Shown here one piece after another: positions 12,413 to 14,777 of a stretch of DNA of 14,777 nt. Position numbers and translations under genes: made by a program. Source of the stretch: an uncultured Oscillospiraceae bacterium (GTDB lineage Bacteria; Bacillota; Clostridia; Oscillospirales; Acutalibacteraceae); NCBI GenBank assembly GCA_902478605.1, contig CABSLQ010000067.1, positions 1 to 14,777 on the forward strand. Direction: 5' to 3'. The first letter of the stretch is position 1. The number at the start of each line of letters is the position of its first letter. The notes beneath the pieces were generated by a model that saw nothing but the letters and a program-made list of their open reading frames with translations, did not search any database and was not told the DNA's origin.

Positions 12413-14452
12413 ATGAAACGATTTGGCGCATGGCTGCTCAGTATCGTGTTCTGTCTGAGTATCCTTCCAATGGCAATTCTCGCGCAAGAGGATCCTACTG
12501 ACGCTACAGGGGACCCGTCTTCTTCCGAATCCACCGAAACAGGCAGCTCCGCAACCGATACGACCGAGCCGACCACGCAAAAGCGCATCACCATACAGAT
12601 ATCCGAAACCGATTTCGGCTATCTGGAAGTCATGGTGGAGGATGAGGACGGCAACGTCCCCACCGGCATCACCCTGTATTTGACGGTGGACGGCCGGGAG
12701 GTGGAAACCCAGCAGGTGGGGGACAGCAAGCGGGTCACCTTTGATTACGCCCTCCAGGCAGCGGATACGGAAATTGTGGTTTCTTCCGAAGCGGAGCTGG
12801 GATACCGTGCGGCGAGCGAGCAGTATACCCGCGACGTATCCCCGGAAGATCAGCTCGGCTTTACCTTCCGGGAAAGCAGCCGCCGCTTCGATGGCGACAC
12901 CGGCGAATTCACCATGAACTGGAATTATAACTATGCGAACGGCTGGGATATTACGGCCCTAATTGTGGATGGGGAACGGCATCCGGTTGAGGCGGGGATG
13001 GGCCGCGTGCGGGCCAATATTCTGAACCTGCCCCATGGCTCGCACACGCTGGCGTATGTATTCTCTTCCACCAATTCGGAGAAGGACGACGTCACGCTGC
13101 CCGTTGAACCGCTGGTGCGCACAGGGACCGTCGAAACCACCGTCCAGCTGTCGGTAGAGGGCAGGACAATTCTCGTCACGGTGACCGACGCCTGGGATCG
13201 GCCGGTACCGCAAGTGCCGGTGACCCTGACCGTGGGCGGTACCTCCTATGCCGCCCAGGAAACGGGGGAGGACGGCACCATTGCGTTCAACGCTTCGGTT
13301 TCGGCGGGCATGACAATCCGTGCCGAGACGGAAACGATCACCACCGAGGATGGCGTAACCTATCAAGGGGCCTCCGCTTCGCTGGAAATCAGCGGGGAGT
13401 CGACCACCTCGACCGGGACAGACACAACGACCTCTTCCACGACAAGGGCCAGCGCCCTGACCACCCGCCGGACCACAAGCAAGTCCACCACCAGCAAAGA
13501 GGGAGAAACCACCACCACGGCGAGAACCTATCCCACTGTTACGGGAGCCGGCACCACCGCTTATGAAGAGAACATGGTAGTGGTGAACACCACCTTTGAT
13601 ACCGGCGTTGTGGATGCCTTCGGCCTCAGCCAGCAGGACTTTGAAGGCAAGGCACGGCTTCTGATCGATCAAGAGGACTACGCGGAGATGGTATCGGATT
13701 CTGATACCGTTATCATGCTTTCGGCGCGGTATTCCCCCATCGAGGTGACCGATGATCACATCAGCACCGCCATCGCCAACCAGTCCCGGTTCAGCCGCTA
13801 TCATGCCGAAAACGTTAGGCGCGTAACGTTCGATCTGGGCTTGATCTTCCGGACCGGCGATACCGAAATGCTGATGACTTCGGTGCCCGATGCGGCCTAC
13901 ACGGTGCAGCTTCCCATCCCGGACGACATGAAGGATGTCAAGCTCATCGCCGTGGCAACCACCGACGAAAACGGCATTGCCACGCCGGTCGAGGTGCGGA
14001 TTGAAGACGGCTGCATCCGCTTTGATACCCGTTTTCTCTCCACCTTCACCCTCCTCGGCTTCACCGAGGCCACGTCCTTGTCGGTAAGCAAAACGCCCAC
14101 CCTGGTTATTGTCATGTTCATTGTTGCCGGTGTGCTGCTGGTAGGCGCCGCTCTGCTCCTCTATTTCTTTGTGCTGCGCAAGCCGCCAGAGGATGGCGGC
14201 GACGGTGACGGCGACGGGAACGGCCCGCAGCCGGAGCCGTCTGCTCCAAGCCCGACTGCCAATACCATGGAGGATATCTTCAGCAGCGAACCGCCGATTA
14301 CCATCGTCCCGCCGTCTCAGCCCTTCATGGAGGATTTGTACAGCTCGGACGATCGGCGTCCCCGGCCGGGTACAGACGGTGCGCAGGGCGTTTCGCTTGA
14401 CTCTCTGCAGAACCGCCGGCCGCCTGCCGACCAAAATAGAAACGATCGCTGA
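12413..14452 (+). CDS. Large surface protein with Big-1-like domain, Thr-rich stalk and one membrane helix
   Basis: A 679-residue protein I do not recognise by name. Residues 1-24 are a signal peptide (cleavage after AILA), followed by an acidic Ser/Thr-rich spacer. Beta-rich domains follow; one, VTVTDAWDRPVPQVPVTLTV then TGEDGTIAFNASV, resembles Big-1/invasin-like or CarboxypepD-reg-like Ig folds. Residues about 329-382 are a Thr/Ser-rich, probably extended stalk. A second beta-rich part ends in YTVQLPIPDDM and FLSTFTLLGF, common in clostridial surface proteins. A membrane helix (about 563-585, VIVMFIVAGVLLVGAALLLY) ends in RK. The roughly 95-residue cytoplasmic tail is Pro- and Asp-rich and repeats MEDIFSS (619-625) as MEDLYSS (639-645). 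ATG 12413 has GGAAAGGA 12 bases upstream. No LPXTG sorting signal is seen. Adhesion or envelope sensing is possible but unproven. Confidence 0.85.
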   Translation: MKRFGAWLLSIVFCLSILPMAILAQEDPTDATGDPSSSESTETGSSATDTTEPTTQKRITIQISETDFGYLEVMVEDEDGNVPTGITLYLTVDGREVETQQVGDSKRVTFDYALQAADTEIVVSSEAELGYRAASEQYTRDVSPEDQLGFTFRESSRRFDGDTGEFTMNWNYNYANGWDITALIVDGERHPVEAGMGRVRANILNLPHGSHTLAYVFSSTNSEKDDVTLPVEPLVRTGTVETTVQLSVEGRTILVTVTDAWDRPVPQVPVTLTVGGTSYAAQETGEDGTIAFNASVSAGMTIRAETETITTEDGVTYQGASASLEISGESTTSTGTDTTTSSTTRASALTTRRTTSKSTTSKEGETTTTARTYPTVTGAGTTAYEENMVVVNTTFDTGVVDAFGLSQQDFEGKARLLIDQEDYAEMVSDSDTVIMLSARYSPIEVTDDHISTAIANQSRFSRYHAENVRRVTFDLGLIFRTGDTEMLMTSVPDAAYTVQLPIPDDMKDVKLIAVATTDENGIATPVEVRIEDGCIRFDTRFLSTFTLLGFTEATSLSVSKTPTLVIVMFIVAGVLLVGAALLLYFFVLRKPPEDGGDGDGDGNGPQPEPSAPSPTANTMEDIFSSEPPITIVPPSQPFMEDLYSSDDRRPRPGTDGAQGVSLDSLQNRRPPADQNRNDR

Positions 14453-14777
14453 ACCGCATCCATTTGCATACCCAGTGAAATGTCCATTTGCAAAAAAATA
14501 ATACACAAAAAGTTTTCGCATTCGCACCACGCGAATGCATTCCGCCATTTTTCAAAAGGCGGTGGGGTCGAGGGGCAGCGCCTGCGAGCGCCCGCGGTGC
14601 GGGAAACAGCGAGCAGGGGCTGGCGCCGTGGTCAAAACTGGCAGCAGCGATAGCTGTGCCCGCCAGTTTTGGGCACCACAAGAGGAATCGCCCCTGTCGT
14701 CCTCCGCAGAGGACGAAATTTCTCCCTTCAAAGAGCGCAGGAGGGGCGTAAAACGTCCCGGTGGGACGTTTTACGGC
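14453..14777. other. Hairpin-rich gene-free region, candidate structured RNA or repeat
   Basis: No gene is visible in the last 325 bases. TCCATTTGCA occurs twice (14459-14468, 14483-14492). Then come inverted repeats. GCATTCGC/GCGAATGC is at 14518-14538, and CCGCC/GGCGG with TTTT/AAAA at 14542-14562. CCCGC/GCGGG is at 14591-14603. A long imperfect hairpin spans 14614-14696, with stems of 7, 5, 10 and 4 bp. CGTCCTC/GAGGACG is at 14698-14715, and a perfect 13-bp stem with loop GGT at 14747-14775. None has a proper T-tract. The series could be one folded RNA or a dispersed intergenic repeat, and it may continue past the window edge. Confidence 0.5.

Noticed and set aside
12959..14548. A 529-codon minus-strand frame opposite the surface protein
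   Set aside because: The plus-strand protein has a signal peptide, domains and a membrane helix; the minus frame is low-complexity in Gly, Arg and His and has no such features.
1..14777. CRISPR array, rRNA genes or a recognisable transposase, integrase or relaxase gene
   Set aside because: No regularly spaced direct repeats, no rRNA sequence and no such protein motifs were seen in any frame, although the left block looks mobile.

Overview
The window looks like a chromosomal segment of a GC-rich, anaerobic, Clostridia-type Firmicute (Oscillospiraceae/Ruminococcaceae-like). The reasons are the clostridial single-chain PurL, strong Shine-Dalgarno sites, consensus sigma-70-type promoters and many Rho-independent terminators. 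Genus-level placement is not possible by eye. Two compositional blocks meet near position 3418. Positions 1 to about 3418 are visibly AT-richer and look horizontally acquired. The rest is GC-rich and looks like host backbone.

Left block (1-3418). A near-consensus leftward promoter (for a gene outside the window) and a near-consensus rightward promoter lie back to back, each followed by its own palindromic operator. The rightward promoter drives a TetR-family regulator and, one base later, a SAM-dependent methyltransferase that loses its C-terminus. After about 320 bases of gene-poor sequence with hairpins, a tRNA-Ser-like D-arm string and one doubtful 32-codon frame, comes a copper-type csoR gene and a P1B copper ATPase. 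These two carry three matching CsoR-type boxes. The ATPase is cut off inside its nucleotide-binding domain and runs in frame into palindrome-rich GC-rich DNA, so it should not be a working pump.

Junction (3418-3782). No gene. It holds a 16-bp palindrome, a 9-bp hairpin, a bidirectional terminator, a second terminator-like hairpin and the terminator of the leftward operon.

Right block. alr (alanine racemase) and an AraC-family regulator form a leftward operon. Divergent from it is purL, preceded by a compact leader RNA that can fold as a three-way junction. The leader can alternatively form a hairpin over the purL ribosome binding site, so it has a riboswitch-like layout that I cannot assign to a known class. 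Next are a small XRE-type HTH gene that appears decayed, a lipoprotein metallo-beta-lactamase-fold hydrolase overlapping a membrane acyltransferase (ATGA overlap), and a large surface protein with Big-1-like repeats, a Thr-rich stalk, one membrane helix and a tail with a repeated MED[IL][FY]SS motif. The last 325 bases have no gene but contain a dense series of hairpins, a candidate structured RNA or intergenic repeat.

The best candidates for something undescribed are the purL leader (6060-6132) and the hairpin-rich region at the 3' end (14518-14775).
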